Source of the DNA: Bacillota bacterium
Lineage (GTDB): Bacteria > Bacillota > Clostridia > Lachnospirales > Lachnospiraceae
Reading direction: 5' to 3'
Assembly (NCBI GenBank): GCA_023395555.1
Contig: JAEWYQ010000003.1
Coordinates: 22,598-86,597, forward strand
DNA: 64,000 nt
Under the pieces are notes generated by a model. It was not told the DNA's origin. It saw only the letters and a program-made list of their open reading frames with translations, and searched no databases. Positions 40,675 to 49,733 of this stretch are shown piece after piece; the first letter of the stretch is position 1, and each line of letters opens with the position of its first letter. Both the position numbers and the translations under genes were made by a program.

Positions 40675-40991
40675 CCGGGATTAAAAAGCTGCCATCTGAT
40701 CGCTAATAAATGTCCGTCCATTATGGACTGCAATGCTTCGATTATGTCTTTGTAGTATTTTTGAAATCTTTCATCAGTTTCTAAATAGTGCAATGCGTCA
40801 AACCTTATTAATCGGTCAACAATATATTCCGAGATATGTTTTTTGTAGTCTTTGCTGTTTTGATACCTGTTAATTGCTATATTTCCTTGCGCTTGCTCCT
40901 GTAATAATCTGTTATAAAGGTCATGAGTAATAAGCTCATTCTGGATCGGAACTTCATTTTCACAAACAAGCTCCGGCTCCCAGTTTTTCAT
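40671..40991 (-). CDS. Hypothetical protein, 106 residues
   Basis: An all-helical, charged protein (ITHDLYNRLLQEQAQGNIAI ... DIIEALQSIMDGHLLAIRW). I do not recognise the family. Its ATG overlaps the stop codon of an upstream small frame (ATGA, 40988-40991), so the two were coded as a coupled pair. It lies in a patch with one frameshifted and one truncated gene and may itself be a remnant. Confidence 0.6.
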   Translation of the reverse strand: MKNWEPELVCENEVPIQNELITHDLYNRLLQEQAQGNIAINRYQNSKDYKKHISEYIVDRLIRFDALHYLETDERFQKYYKDIIEALQSIMDGHLLAIRWQLFNPG

Positions 40992-41145
40992 TCCCTCATA
41001 AATCCTTCCTCATTCAATTCATAGACTGAGCAAGTCTTATTTTTATAAGTCAATTCAAAAGCATTGGGATAACATTCATATAGAATAGGTTTACCATTCT
41101 TGCCGTTTGAAATGATAAAGTCAAAATCATCCTGGCTATTTTCAT
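40988..41145 (-). pseudogene. Small gene with frameshift at its start codon
   Basis: A clean frame (NSQDDFDFIISNGKNGKPIL ... YELNEEGFMRE) of about 50 codons ends at 40988 but has no start codon: a stop lies two codons upstream. An ATG at 41145 with AAAGGAG upstream is in the wrong frame by one base; adding one A to the AAAA run at 41139-41142 would give MKNSQDDFDF. I infer a one-base deletion, or a sequencing error, in the poly-A run. The family is unknown. Confidence 0.65.
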
Positions 41146-41230
41146 AGTCTATTTACTCCTTTATTTTCGCCGGTATCTTTCCTGTCTTATTAACCAATGT
41201 TCACAAAGAAAAACAGAAACAGAGGTTCAT

Positions 41231-41437
41231 CTAATTATACCATTTTGCTTGTGCCGTGTATAGCTTTGCGTATTCACCGCCAGCCACCAATAAGATATCA
41301 TGGGTTCCGTCCTCAACGATATCACCATCCTGCATAACAATAATTCGGTCCACTAACTTACATAGGCCAACCCGATGCGAAATAATAAGGGCTGTTTTGT
41401 CCGCTGCGGCTTTAATGAACTTCGAGAGTATACTCAA
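41231..41437 (-). pseudogene. Remnant of an ABC exporter ATPase (C-terminal end only)
   Basis: The frame encodes only the last part of an ABC ATP-binding domain (KTALIISHRVGLCKLVDRII, H-loop His included, to the end GGEYAKLYTAQAKWY). Walker A, signature and Walker B are missing and no continuation is found upstream. It is therefore a truncated relic. Confidence 0.85.
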
Positions 41438-41564
41438 AGTATAGTTGTTATCTTATAATTTTACATTTTGCGAGCATTTTACGAACGGCTTTTATTGTAT
41501 GATGATTTGATGTATAATAAATCTTTAGGAGAAAGATTCGTTGATATGGATAAGGGGGAAGAAT

Positions 41565-42680
41565 ATGCAGGAGTTAAAAATTAATTTGTGCCGGCTCATT
41601 GGGCATGGAGATATAGATATGGAATATGATAATCAGACATTGCGCTTCATTACCGGAAAGCAGAACACGCGGTTTTGGACTACGGAAACTCCTGTTATTT
41701 CCTTTCTTGAGGTGCCGGGGTATTTTAAACTTCCGGTTACCATTGATCTTGTTATACGCATTGATTCTCCGGCTTTTTACCTTCTGTTCGGAAAAGGGCA
41801 TCTTACCTTCGGATCCGGTGTGGATAACCGGAGTATAGATGATATCATTGAGCCAAATGCCAAAAAGACGCGCTCATTTATAAATAAAATGGAAATGAAC
41901 AAGGATGTATCATTGTCGGTAACCTATGGCCTTGATTTCATGCAGGTATCGGTTGACGGTGAAGTCCGCTACTACTCCAAAAAAGAAAAATATATGAAAT
42001 TGCCCCAATTTGCCGAACAAAATGCAAAGGGCTTTTCACTTAAATTGGCATGCTCCAAGCTTACGCGGGCGGAGCTGAAATCCATTAGGGTAACACAATT
42101 TGAAGAAGGTGAACTCTCGATGCCTCCCGAAAGCGTGAATGGAAAGGCTGTTCTGGGAATAGACAAGTCGGTCAAATCCGATTTACAGGAATGTATGTCA
42201 ATGCTGGCTCCAGAATTACAGCGCCAGATCGTGGAGATGGATGGTCGATTGCTTGCTGCAAAGAAACTGAAAATTAAGCGAAAGATAGAAGGAGATCACA
42301 GAGCCTGCAAAATCAATTATGTCTCGGCACACGGGTTTTCATATGCCATGCATATCTATGAGAATGTAATGGATCATTTCTTCTGGTGGTATATGGTATC
42401 GAATTACAAATATGAAAATAAATACATGGGGCGAAAAAACGACCTTACAGCTCAAACATTTGATGTGTTAGGCCGTGAGGATAAGGAAGCCGCCGGAAGA
42501 TTATTTTCCTGCTATAACGAGTGTATCGGTTGTTCCCAACAATGTACGGTTAAGACATTTTATACATATAACGGGGAAGAAAAAGCCTCCTGCCATGGAC
42601 AGATGATGATGAATATGAACGTTCAAACATTCAGCGACCTCCACCGGATGTTTCATGCAATTGAGGAAGTCATATGCTGA
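41565..42680 (+). CDS. Protein of unknown function with C-terminal Cys cluster
   Basis: 371 residues from ATG 41565 (AAGGGGGAAG upstream). The N-terminal half is beta-rich and resembles a ligand-binding or LamG-like sandwich (about 10-200). The C-terminal third contains a Cys-rich segment (CYNECIGCSQQCTVKTF, then SCHGQMMMNM) with aromatic HIYENVMDHFFWWYM before it. No known domain is recognised. The cysteine spacing could bind a metal or cluster. It stands alone. Confidence 0.7.
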   Translation: MQELKINLCRLIGHGDIDMEYDNQTLRFITGKQNTRFWTTETPVISFLEVPGYFKLPVTIDLVIRIDSPAFYLLFGKGHLTFGSGVDNRSIDDIIEPNAKKTRSFINKMEMNKDVSLSVTYGLDFMQVSVDGEVRYYSKKEKYMKLPQFAEQNAKGFSLKLACSKLTRAELKSIRVTQFEEGELSMPPESVNGKAVLGIDKSVKSDLQECMSMLAPELQRQIVEMDGRLLAAKKLKIKRKIEGDHRACKINYVSAHGFSYAMHIYENVMDHFFWWYMVSNYKYENKYMGRKNDLTAQTFDVLGREDKEAAGRLFSCYNECIGCSQQCTVKTFYTYNGEEKASCHGQMMMNMNVQTFSDLHRMFHAIEEVIC

Positions 42681-42865
42681 TATCGCTAAATAACATAGAA
42701 TTTCTGCTCTGGTTTTGAGCCAGCATCCTATTACAGTAAAATGTTTCGGAAATTGCACATAGTGCCTAAAAGATTTCAGCTATAGCGCAAGTATTCCGGA
42801 ATAGGATAAAATATATATAAATATAATACCTACTGCCATATTAGCAGAGGAATCAGGAGAGATAT

Positions 42866-43705
42866 ATGATCAGCATACAAGGAAAGGTTTTTCAGCCTGC
42901 TTTTCGGCCTGAGCTGCAGACAGAGAAGCCGGATTGGGCATTGATATTACATGAGAGAAAGCTTGCCATGCTTCCGGGAGACGGGGGCTTTCGGATACCG
43001 GAGAAACAGTTTGCGCAGGAGTGTTTTGCCCTGACAGCAGGGATGATATATATCGGAAGCTACGACGGGCATAACTGCTACTGTACCCGGATTCCAGAGC
43101 TTGTGGAAGCTTTCGGCCTGGAGTATGTGGATATGAGAGAAGTGACGGACAAGTCAGGAGATCCGGGGCTGTTTATCGCAGCCGGTACGGCACATCACAT
43201 TCTTCATTGGAGCAGCATGAATCAATATTGCGGACGGTGCGGACACAAAACGCAGGACAAAGAGAATGAAAGGGCAAAGATCTGCCCCTCCTGCCATAAT
43301 ATTATCTATCCCAGAATCTCTCCGGCTACCATTACTGCCGTGTTCAAGGGGGATCAGATTCTGTTGGCCCACAATAAAAAATTTAAGCAGAATCTCTACA
43401 GCCTCATTGCCGGATTTGTAGAGCCGGGGGAGAACCTGGAGCATTGTGTAGCCCGTGAAATAGAGGAGGAAGTGGGGATCAAGGTGAAGAACATCCGGTA
43501 TTTTGGCAGCCAGCCCTGGCCTTTTCCGGATGCCCTGATGCTGGCTTTTACTGCAGAATATGAGAGCGGAGAGATCCACGAGGATCAGGAGGAGATTCTT
43601 GACGCGAAGTGGTTTCATGCATCGAATCTGCCTGATATCCCTGCCACTGACAGTGTGGCTGGTAAGATGATACGCTGGTATTGCAGCCGAGGTCTAAAAG
43701 ATTAG
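42866..43705 (+). CDS. nudC: NADH pyrophosphatase / NAD-capped RNA hydrolase
   Basis: 279 residues: an N-terminal domain, a four-Cys zinc ribbon (NQYCGRCG ... KICPSCH), a Nudix box (GFVEPGENLEHCVAREIEEE, VG) and the NudC-specific motif SQPWPFP. It hydrolyses NAD(H) and can remove NAD caps from RNA. AGGAGAGATAT precedes the ATG. Confidence 0.94.
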   Translation: MISIQGKVFQPAFRPELQTEKPDWALILHERKLAMLPGDGGFRIPEKQFAQECFALTAGMIYIGSYDGHNCYCTRIPELVEAFGLEYVDMREVTDKSGDPGLFIAAGTAHHILHWSSMNQYCGRCGHKTQDKENERAKICPSCHNIIYPRISPATITAVFKGDQILLAHNKKFKQNLYSLIAGFVEPGENLEHCVAREIEEEVGIKVKNIRYFGSQPWPFPDALMLAFTAEYESGEIHEDQEEILDAKWFHASNLPDIPATDSVAGKMIRWYCSRGLKD

Positions 43706-44050
43706 AGGGTAAGGAATCAAAGGCCTTGTCTTTGTCACTGCAGTCCTTCTTATCAACTATTTTCGATTGACCCAATTGAACAAAATGAGCGTCCGGAGGA
43801 GCGAATACTATGGATTTTCAACCTTTGTTCTTCTTTGTGATAATAGCATAAAATTCTGTTCTTGCCAAAGCATTTATGTCTGTAATTTCATTTGGATTTT
43901 TTATACAGGAGTGGAAGTGATTACCGATATAAGATAAGGTAAACCGATGTTATAATCATATTGTAAGTCAGCCAAAAATCCAATGATAATAATATCGCTG
44001 ATTTTAGCTAAGGTTATGAGAATTTAAATATACTGGAATAGGGAGATAAC
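43706..44050 (+). other. 345-bp intergenic region
   Basis: I see no gene, RNA or repeat. TATAAT at 43951-43956 could be the -10 box for the downstream peptidase gene, but no good -35 sequence is placed before it. Confidence 0.5.
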
Positions 44051-45436
44051 ATGGGGAGAAACGATAACACAAAGCATTTAATTTATAAAGATGAGAATAG
44101 ATATTTTATTCTATCTTTTATTTTTAGCATTATTATTTACGGGGTAACATTATTAAACATTGCAGTATTTATTTATTTTTTATTTTTAATAGTAGTTTTG
44201 GGCATCACAAATGGAATTATGATAGCACGAATACGTCTAAATGGTGTGAGAATCAGTCAACAGCAAATATCTGAGGTATATGAAGAGGTTGAAAAGCTGT
44301 GCATGGCAATGGAAATACATAAAGTTCCTGATGTGTATGTAATTGAATCCGGTGGAATTTTAAATGCATTTGCAACAAGGTTTTCTGATAAAAATATGAT
44401 TGTTTTATATTCAGAAATATTTGATTTAATTAATTCGGATGATAAGGAGGCGCTATCCTTTGTCATTGCTCATGAGCTTGCTCATATCAAACGCAAACAT
44501 GTTATGAAGCAAATGTTTATTCTGCCAGCTATGTTAATTCCTTCCCTTGGCAAGACTTATTCAAGGAGCTGCGAATATACCTGCGACAGGTTTGCTGCTA
44601 ATTACACAAATAATATAGAAGCGGCAATGAGCGGGCTTACTATTTTGGCAGTGGGGAAAAAACTATTTAAGAGAGTTAATCAAAACGAATACCTGTTACA
44701 AGGAAGTATGGAAAAAGGCTTATTTGTGATGCTGGCAGAGAAAAACTCCACTCATCCGTCTTTACCCAAGCGGATGGAAGAAATTCAAAGGTTTTTCAGT
44801 CCTTCCTCTGCTCCTGCCACGGTACGAACCAAGGTATCAACTAGAATTATCGCAGGGCTTGCGACCTTCACAATATCTTTAGCAGGGGTTATTTTGTTGT
44901 TTTCGGATAATATAATTGACAATATTGCATCTATAAAGGATAGCTTCCATTTGGGTGCTGCTCTGGAGGATGATGCAATGGATATGATTGATGCGGTTGC
45001 AGTAGGAGATAAGTCGCGAGTGAATGAGCTTTTAGATACAGGTATGGATCCTGATATAACAGATGGAGAAGAATGGACACCCCTCATGTGGGCGACCCAA
45101 AATGCTGATATACAGATGATTGAATTATTATTGGAAGCCGGATCTGATCCTGGTAAAATGAATTATATTGAAGAAACAGCCTTGGATTTTGCTATATACC
45201 AGAATAATGTGGAGATCATAAATATATTGATCAATGCCGGTGCTGATCCTAATTTTACTGACTCAACCGGATGGACTCCCTTGATGACTGCGGTGTCGAA
45301 TGAAAATACCGAAGCAGTGAAAGCCTTACTGGAAGCGGGTGCTGATCCGGACCTTAAGGATGAAAGCCAATATACGGCTTATTTATATGCTGTTAAATAT
45401 AATTATAAAGAAATTGCTGATCTATTAAGAAAATAA
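44051..45436 (+). CDS. M48-family metallopeptidase fused to ankyrin repeats
   Basis: 461 residues. Two N-terminal membrane segments (about 15-57), an M48 zinc protease domain with HELAHIKRKHV (about 142) and the third ligand region SCEYTCDRFAANY, another membrane segment (about 276-296), then at least three ankyrin repeats (about 315-461: EWTPLMWATQNADIQMIELL, AGADPNFTDSTGWTPLM, AGADPDLKDESQYTAY). HtpX-like membrane proteases are common, but an ankyrin tail is unusual. AGGGAGATAAC precedes the ATG. Confidence 0.9.
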   Translation: MGRNDNTKHLIYKDENRYFILSFIFSIIIYGVTLLNIAVFIYFLFLIVVLGITNGIMIARIRLNGVRISQQQISEVYEEVEKLCMAMEIHKVPDVYVIESGGILNAFATRFSDKNMIVLYSEIFDLINSDDKEALSFVIAHELAHIKRKHVMKQMFILPAMLIPSLGKTYSRSCEYTCDRFAANYTNNIEAAMSGLTILAVGKKLFKRVNQNEYLLQGSMEKGLFVMLAEKNSTHPSLPKRMEEIQRFFSPSSAPATVRTKVSTRIIAGLATFTISLAGVILLFSDNIIDNIASIKDSFHLGAALEDDAMDMIDAVAVGDKSRVNELLDTGMDPDITDGEEWTPLMWATQNADIQMIELLLEAGSDPGKMNYIEETALDFAIYQNNVEIINILINAGADPNFTDSTGWTPLMTAVSNENTEAVKALLEAGADPDLKDESQYTAYLYAVKYNYKEIADLLRK

Positions 45437-45598
45437 GATGCAAAACCTGCCCTCCTGGATTTTACTGATCAGCTCTGTTTTATTCCCATCATTATATTTC
45501 TTTTATAACATTAATAATAAACTAAAATTCAATTCTCCCTCGCTCATCGCTGGAGAATATTGAATTGTAGGCTTTGTTTTAAAATTGTGCCGTAACAC

Positions 45599-45627
45599 TT
45601 GACACTATATCTGTTCTGTGATAGCAT
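45599..45627 (+). promoter_or_regulatory. Promoter of the T-box leader
   Basis: TTGACA (45599-45604), 17 bp, TAGCAT (45622-45627). The preceding 45437-45598 contains no recognisable feature. Confidence 0.75.
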
Positions 45628-45639
45628 AAGCAAAACACA

Positions 45640-45958
45640 ATAGAGTAAAGGTTAGGAAGAGAGAAGTAGGCATTGCCCCGCTGTCCCAGAGAATCTCAGT
45701 TGGTGTGAAGAGATACAGTAAGCAATGGGCCGGAGGAATCCGTCCGTACCGAATAAAGCCTCGGAACTGCGTACCGACTGCATTGCTGCCATAAGAATGA
45801 TGGGCATAATGCTGAGGCTACGATGGGAGTGCCCATTACAGCACCAGAGTATCGCCGTTGGCCGTACTTGCAAAGCTGTGTATCGTGAGATATACAGGAA
45901 TTAAGGTGGTAACACGGGTATGTCCGTCCTTGAGTTTAGTCAGGGAACGGGCTTTTTT
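45640..45958 (+). promoter_or_regulatory. T-box riboswitch
   Basis: A leader of about 320 nt with the T-box core TTAAGGTGGTAACACGGG (45901-45918, including the UGGU that pairs with the tRNA acceptor end) and a terminator formed by GTCCGTCCTTG and CAGGGAACGGGC followed by TTTTTT (45922-45958). Upstream, GGCATTGC/GCAATG and CTGT/ACAG pairings fit a Stem I. Uncharged tRNA, expected to be tRNA-Lys from the gene that follows, would favour the antiterminator. I could not place the specifier codon with confidence. Confidence 0.88.
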
Positions 45959-45970
45959 AATGCCCAGAAT

Positions 45971-46199
45971 GTCCACGATGAGCAGATTAGCCCATGAATG
46001 TGAAGACATTGATCAAGCTTGCTTGAATCAATGCCTTTGCATTCGTGGATAAGTGCAACGTGAACGAAATGACGCAGTCATTGAGTTCCTAATCTGCGGA
46101 CATGGTATAATGTCGACAGACATTATACTGGCGCCGACCGAAGGGAGTGCGCATCCTGGTGCGTAGCACCAATACCATAATCACTTGTGATTATGGTAT
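45971..46199 (+). other. Structured segment between T-box terminator and lysS
   Basis: An outer stem GCAGATTAG (45982-45990) / CTAATCTGC (46089-46097) encloses a long imperfect hairpin built on CATTGAT/ATCAATG and GAATG/CATTC (about 45995-46047). It is followed by three perfect hairpins: GTATAATGTC/GACATTATAC (46105-46128), TGGTGC/GCACCA (46157-46171) and ATACCATAATCA/TGATTATGGTAT (46172-46199). No protein is coded. It may be an inserted miniature element or a second regulatory layer. Confidence 0.7.
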
Positions 46200-46224
46200 A
46201 ATGATAAATAAGGAGGAAACAACC

Positions 46225-47691
46225 ATGAGTGAAGAGATTTTAGAAGAAGCAAGAAGAAAGAAGCTGGAGTATGTCAAAGCCTATGTCAATCCCTACCCGG
46301 AGCGTTTTGAGAAAAATTATGAGATTATGGAAGTAAAAGCGCTGACCGACGGTACAAGCAATGTAAAAACGGCAGGAAGAGTCCTGCTCCTTCGCAAAAT
46401 GGGGAAACTATCCTTTGTGACGCTGGCAGATATTCACGGAAGGATTCAAGTGGCCGTGAAGAAGGATTCTGTCGGAGAGACGGCTTACGAATTCTTTAAG
46501 AAGGGTTTTGATATAGGGGATTTCATGGGTGTAGAGGGCGAGATATTCACCACCCAGGCAGGAGAGAAGACCATTCGGGCAGACCGTGTCACCTTCCTTG
46601 GAAAGGCCTTGAAGCCATTGCCGGAGAAGTTTCATGGCATCCATGATACGGACAGCTGTTTTCGGCAGCGTTATCTGGATTTGATTATGAATGAGGATAC
46701 CAGGGAGCGGTTCCTGTTGAAATTCAGCTTTATGAAAGAGATACGGCGGTTTTTAGAGGATCATGGCTATATAGAGATCGAGACCCCCGTATTGATTGAA
46801 AAGCCTTCCGGGGCGACGGCCCGGCCTTTTGTCTCTCATCATAATGCTCTGGATCTGGACGTCTACCTGCGGATTGCTCCTGAAACTTATCTGAAGCGTG
46901 CGATTGTAGGAGGCTTTACCAAGGTGTTTGAATTTGCCCGGTGTTTTCGAAATGAAGGGATTGACACCACACATCTTCAGGATTTCACAATGCTGGAAGG
47001 ATACTGCGCTTACTATAACTATAAGGACAATATGACCTTTCTGCAGAATATGCTCTGTCAGGCGGTCACAAAGCTATTTGGAAGGACGGAACTGGTGGTT
47101 GGAGAGCAGCGGATTGATTTTGCAGGAGAGTGGCCGGTGGTATCCTTTCGCGACCTCATCCTGAAGGACTGCGGTATCGATATCAACCTTTATGACAGTG
47201 CAGAAGGATTGCTTAAGGAGATCCATTTGCAAAATATCGCTTTGGACTCTGATATGGAGTTGAATTTACTGGGTAAGGGCAGTTTGACTGATCTTCTGTA
47301 TAAAAAGGTGAGCCGTCCGAAGCTGATCTCTCCCACCTTCCTGGTAGAGCATCCCACCGCCCTTTCCCCTCTGGCCAGGGCCAATGACCATAATCCCCAG
47401 GTTGTTGACCGCTTTCAGCTCATCATCAACGGAGCGGAGGTGATTAATGCATATTCTGAGCTGGTGGACCCGGCGGATCAGAAGCAGCGCCTGCTGGAGC
47501 AGGCCCGGCTAAAGGCAAAGGGTGATGAAGAAGCCATGGCTCTGGATCTGGATTATATCACTGCAATGGAATACGGAATGCCGCCCATCTCCGGCTGGGG
47601 AATGGGAATTGACCGCATCCTCCAGGTACTTACAGGAGAAGAGAATATCAAGAATATGCTTCTTTTTCCGCTCATGAGGCCGGTGAATTAG
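46225..47691 (+). CDS. lysS: Lysyl-tRNA synthetase, class II, divergent form
   Basis: 488 residues: an OB-fold anticodon-binding domain (about 50-145) and a class II core with motif 1 near GYIEIETPVL, motif 2 FEFARCFRNEGIDTTHLQDF, and motif 3 GWGMGIDRILQVLTG. In motif 2 the usual RHNPEF is THLQDF, so this is not the housekeeping-type sequence and may be a second LysRS. AAGGAGG precedes ATG 46225. T-box control fits a lysine-starvation-induced enzyme. Confidence 0.92.
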   Translation: MSEEILEEARRKKLEYVKAYVNPYPERFEKNYEIMEVKALTDGTSNVKTAGRVLLLRKMGKLSFVTLADIHGRIQVAVKKDSVGETAYEFFKKGFDIGDFMGVEGEIFTTQAGEKTIRADRVTFLGKALKPLPEKFHGIHDTDSCFRQRYLDLIMNEDTRERFLLKFSFMKEIRRFLEDHGYIEIETPVLIEKPSGATARPFVSHHNALDLDVYLRIAPETYLKRAIVGGFTKVFEFARCFRNEGIDTTHLQDFTMLEGYCAYYNYKDNMTFLQNMLCQAVTKLFGRTELVVGEQRIDFAGEWPVVSFRDLILKDCGIDINLYDSAEGLLKEIHLQNIALDSDMELNLLGKGSLTDLLYKKVSRPKLISPTFLVEHPTALSPLARANDHNPQVVDRFQLIINGAEVINAYSELVDPADQKQRLLEQARLKAKGDEEAMALDLDYITAMEYGMPPISGWGMGIDRILQVLTGEENIKNMLLFPLMRPVN

Positions 47692-47719
47692 GGTGCTTGA
47701 CACCCCAATAAATTACAAC

Positions 47720-48433
47720 TTAAAATAGCAAGGTTAGTCCGGAAGCGATTAACAATATATATGTGAGCTTTACAAAGGCCGCCTGGCGAATGACCTTATG
47801 CAGGATATTTCCTATTATTAATGCGAAAAGCAGCGGGAGAACACAGTACGCAGCCAGCCGCAATATTTCGCCGGTAAATACCCCTACGGTGATATCCTGT
47901 ACTAATATAATGCAGTTTAGTATGATCCAGACCGGAGCAAGTGTTGCACGAATCATGGACTTATCTTTTAGCACGGATACGGCATAGAGTACCAGTAATG
48001 CGCCTCCGGACAAAAACATCCCATGAATCACTCCGGCACCGAGTACGATCAAAATTAGTGCCCAGGAAGGAAGATTGGACTGCTTTTTTACCAGCAGTCC
48101 TCTTATGGCCACCACGATAATCAGTACGCCATACAGGAAGGACAACTTGTCCAATGGCAGAACAGAAAATAAATAAAGGCCCGCCGCCATTCCGACAGCC
48201 ATTAAAAGTGTTATCTTAAGCACTTCCTTCTTGTTCATATCCTTATAATTCCGAATCGCTATACTGGAGCTGACTATGATTGCCACTATATTAAGAACTG
48301 CTTTCGCTTCTTTTACACCGATCAGCAGCATAGAAAGGGGCATGGCAAGCATTGTTCCTGCAAAGCCTGTAATGCCTTCAATGGTATTGGCAAAAAACAC
48401 GGTTAATATAAATAGTAATTCCTTTAAGTTCAT
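47720..48433 (-). CDS. TSUP-family permease (TauE/SafE)
   Basis: 237 residues with about seven or eight membrane segments and the TSUP repeat pattern (GITGFAGTMLAMPLSMLLIG near the N-terminus, GVIHGMFLSGGALLVLYAV in the second half). The family exports or takes up sulfonates, sulfite and other organic anions. It follows the glycerate kinase gene by 13 nt in the same direction, so it may move a product or substrate of that pathway. Confidence 0.88.
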   Translation of the reverse strand: MNLKELLFILTVFFANTIEGITGFAGTMLAMPLSMLLIGVKEAKAVLNIVAIIVSSSIAIRNYKDMNKKEVLKITLLMAVGMAAGLYLFSVLPLDKLSFLYGVLIIVVAIRGLLVKKQSNLPSWALILIVLGAGVIHGMFLSGGALLVLYAVSVLKDKSMIRATLAPVWIILNCIILVQDITVGVFTGEILRLAAYCVLPLLFALIIGNILHKVIRQAAFVKLTYILLIASGLTLLF

Positions 48434-48446
48434 TTTATAGCCCCTG

Positions 48447-49583
48447 TCATTTCAATTGTTGTGCTATAGTAACAAAATCAAATATGTTTCGTATGGTTTT
48501 TCTAAGATCAGACTTAGCCCGAGGCCGTGCCTCCGTGTATGGAATCGCCATCCGGTTGATACTGAAGATGGCGCGAACCCCTGTTTCGTAGATTGTCTCT
48601 GCATCATCGGCAATGTCTCCTGCAATTGCGATTACCGGAATATTCTTAGAGGAAGCCCTGCGTGCAACTCCTGAAATGACTTTTCCGCGGGCGCTTTGTC
48701 CGTCGATTTTTCCTTCTCCGGTAATGACCATGGAACAATCCTTAAGCATCTCATCAAAGTGGATGGTATCTAAAACTACTTCAATCCCTCTCTGCAGGGA
48801 TGCACCCAGAAAGGCGGCCAGTCCTGCTCCCATGCCGCCGGCGGCTCCGCCGCCCTCCAGATGAAGGATCTCGATTCCGATATCCTTCTTGATCTGTTCT
48901 GCCATGTGATGAAGTCCTTGGTCCAAACGCTGGATATCCTCCCTGCTGGCCCCTTTTTGGGGCCCAAATACTGCCGAAGCTCCCTTTTCTCCACACAGCG
49001 GATTCTCTACGTCGCACATTAATACGACTTCTACGTTTTCAAGGCGTGGATCCTTGCCGGATATGTCTATCTTTGAGATATTGCATAAGGTGTCGCCCAC
49101 GGGAACAAAGCTATTATTTTCAGAATCAAGGAACTGGATTCCCAGTGCAGCCGCTACCCCTGTACCCCCGTCGTTGGTGGCACTGCCGCCCAGTCCAAGT
49201 ATGATTTTTTTAACATTATGATTAAGTGCATCCAGGATTAACTCCCCTACTCCAAAGGTGGTAGTCTTTCCCGCGGATTTCTTTTCTCCAACCAGAGGCA
49301 ATCCTGCCGCTGCAGCCATTTCAATTACGGCGGTATCTTCAATCAGACCGTAAAAACTCTCTATTTTTTCACCGTAAGGTCCGCTGACCCAGACCTTTAA
49401 TTTCTCACCCGGTAACACAGAGAAAAAGGCGTCTACGCTTCCTTCGCCTCCATCGGCAACTTCTGCGTTTACCACAGTAATTTCCGGCCAGCATTTCAAT
49501 GCCTCTTCCCGGATTATGTTTCCTACCTCATGGCTTGACATAGTGCCTTTGAAAGAATCCGGAATAATCACTATTTTATTCAT
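48447..49583 (-). CDS. Glycerate kinase (GarK/GlxK type)
   Basis: 378 residues from ATG 49583 (TGGAGT upstream). N-terminus MNKIVIIPDSFKGTMSSHEV, then VADGGEGSVDAF, LGLGGSATNDGGTGVAAALG and EGKIDGQSARGKVISGVA, all typical of glycerate 2-kinases. It phosphorylates glycerate arising from sugar acids or glyoxylate metabolism. It lies in a minus-strand cluster with a GltS-like transporter, a C69 hydrolase and a CdaR regulator. Confidence 0.93.
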   Translation of the reverse strand: MNKIVIIPDSFKGTMSSHEVGNIIREEALKCWPEITVVNAEVADGGEGSVDAFFSVLPGEKLKVWVSGPYGEKIESFYGLIEDTAVIEMAAAAGLPLVGEKKSAGKTTTFGVGELILDALNHNVKKIILGLGGSATNDGGTGVAAALGIQFLDSENNSFVPVGDTLCNISKIDISGKDPRLENVEVVLMCDVENPLCGEKGASAVFGPQKGASREDIQRLDQGLHHMAEQIKKDIGIEILHLEGGGAAGGMGAGLAAFLGASLQRGIEVVLDTIHFDEMLKDCSMVITGEGKIDGQSARGKVISGVARRASSKNIPVIAIAGDIADDAETIYETGVRAIFSINRMAIPYTEARPRAKSDLRKTIRNIFDFVTIAQQLK

Positions 49584-49664
49584 TTTTACTCCATTCTCCA
49601 TTCCTGCTCCGATGCATGAATGCATTCGCATAAATTTGTCTGGGTCTTTTCTCTGTTTAATAGA

Positions 49665-49700
49665 ACGGTTGGCTCGCTGGAAACTCAGAGAGCCAACCGT
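49665..49700 (-). terminator. Intercistronic hairpin before glycerate kinase
   Basis: ACGGTTGGCT and AGCCAACCGT are perfect complements across 16 nt, between the transporter and kinase genes. The following minus-strand sequence TCTATTAAAC has no run of U, so it is more likely a partial terminator or stabiliser. Confidence 0.55.
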
Positions 49701-49733
49701 AAGCTATCCTCTTACTGCAATTTTACAGCCGGA

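Noticed and set aside
45652..46052. Small frames inside the T-box region on either strand
   Set aside because: They fall on conserved T-box elements and lack ribosome-binding sites, so the segment is a leader RNA.
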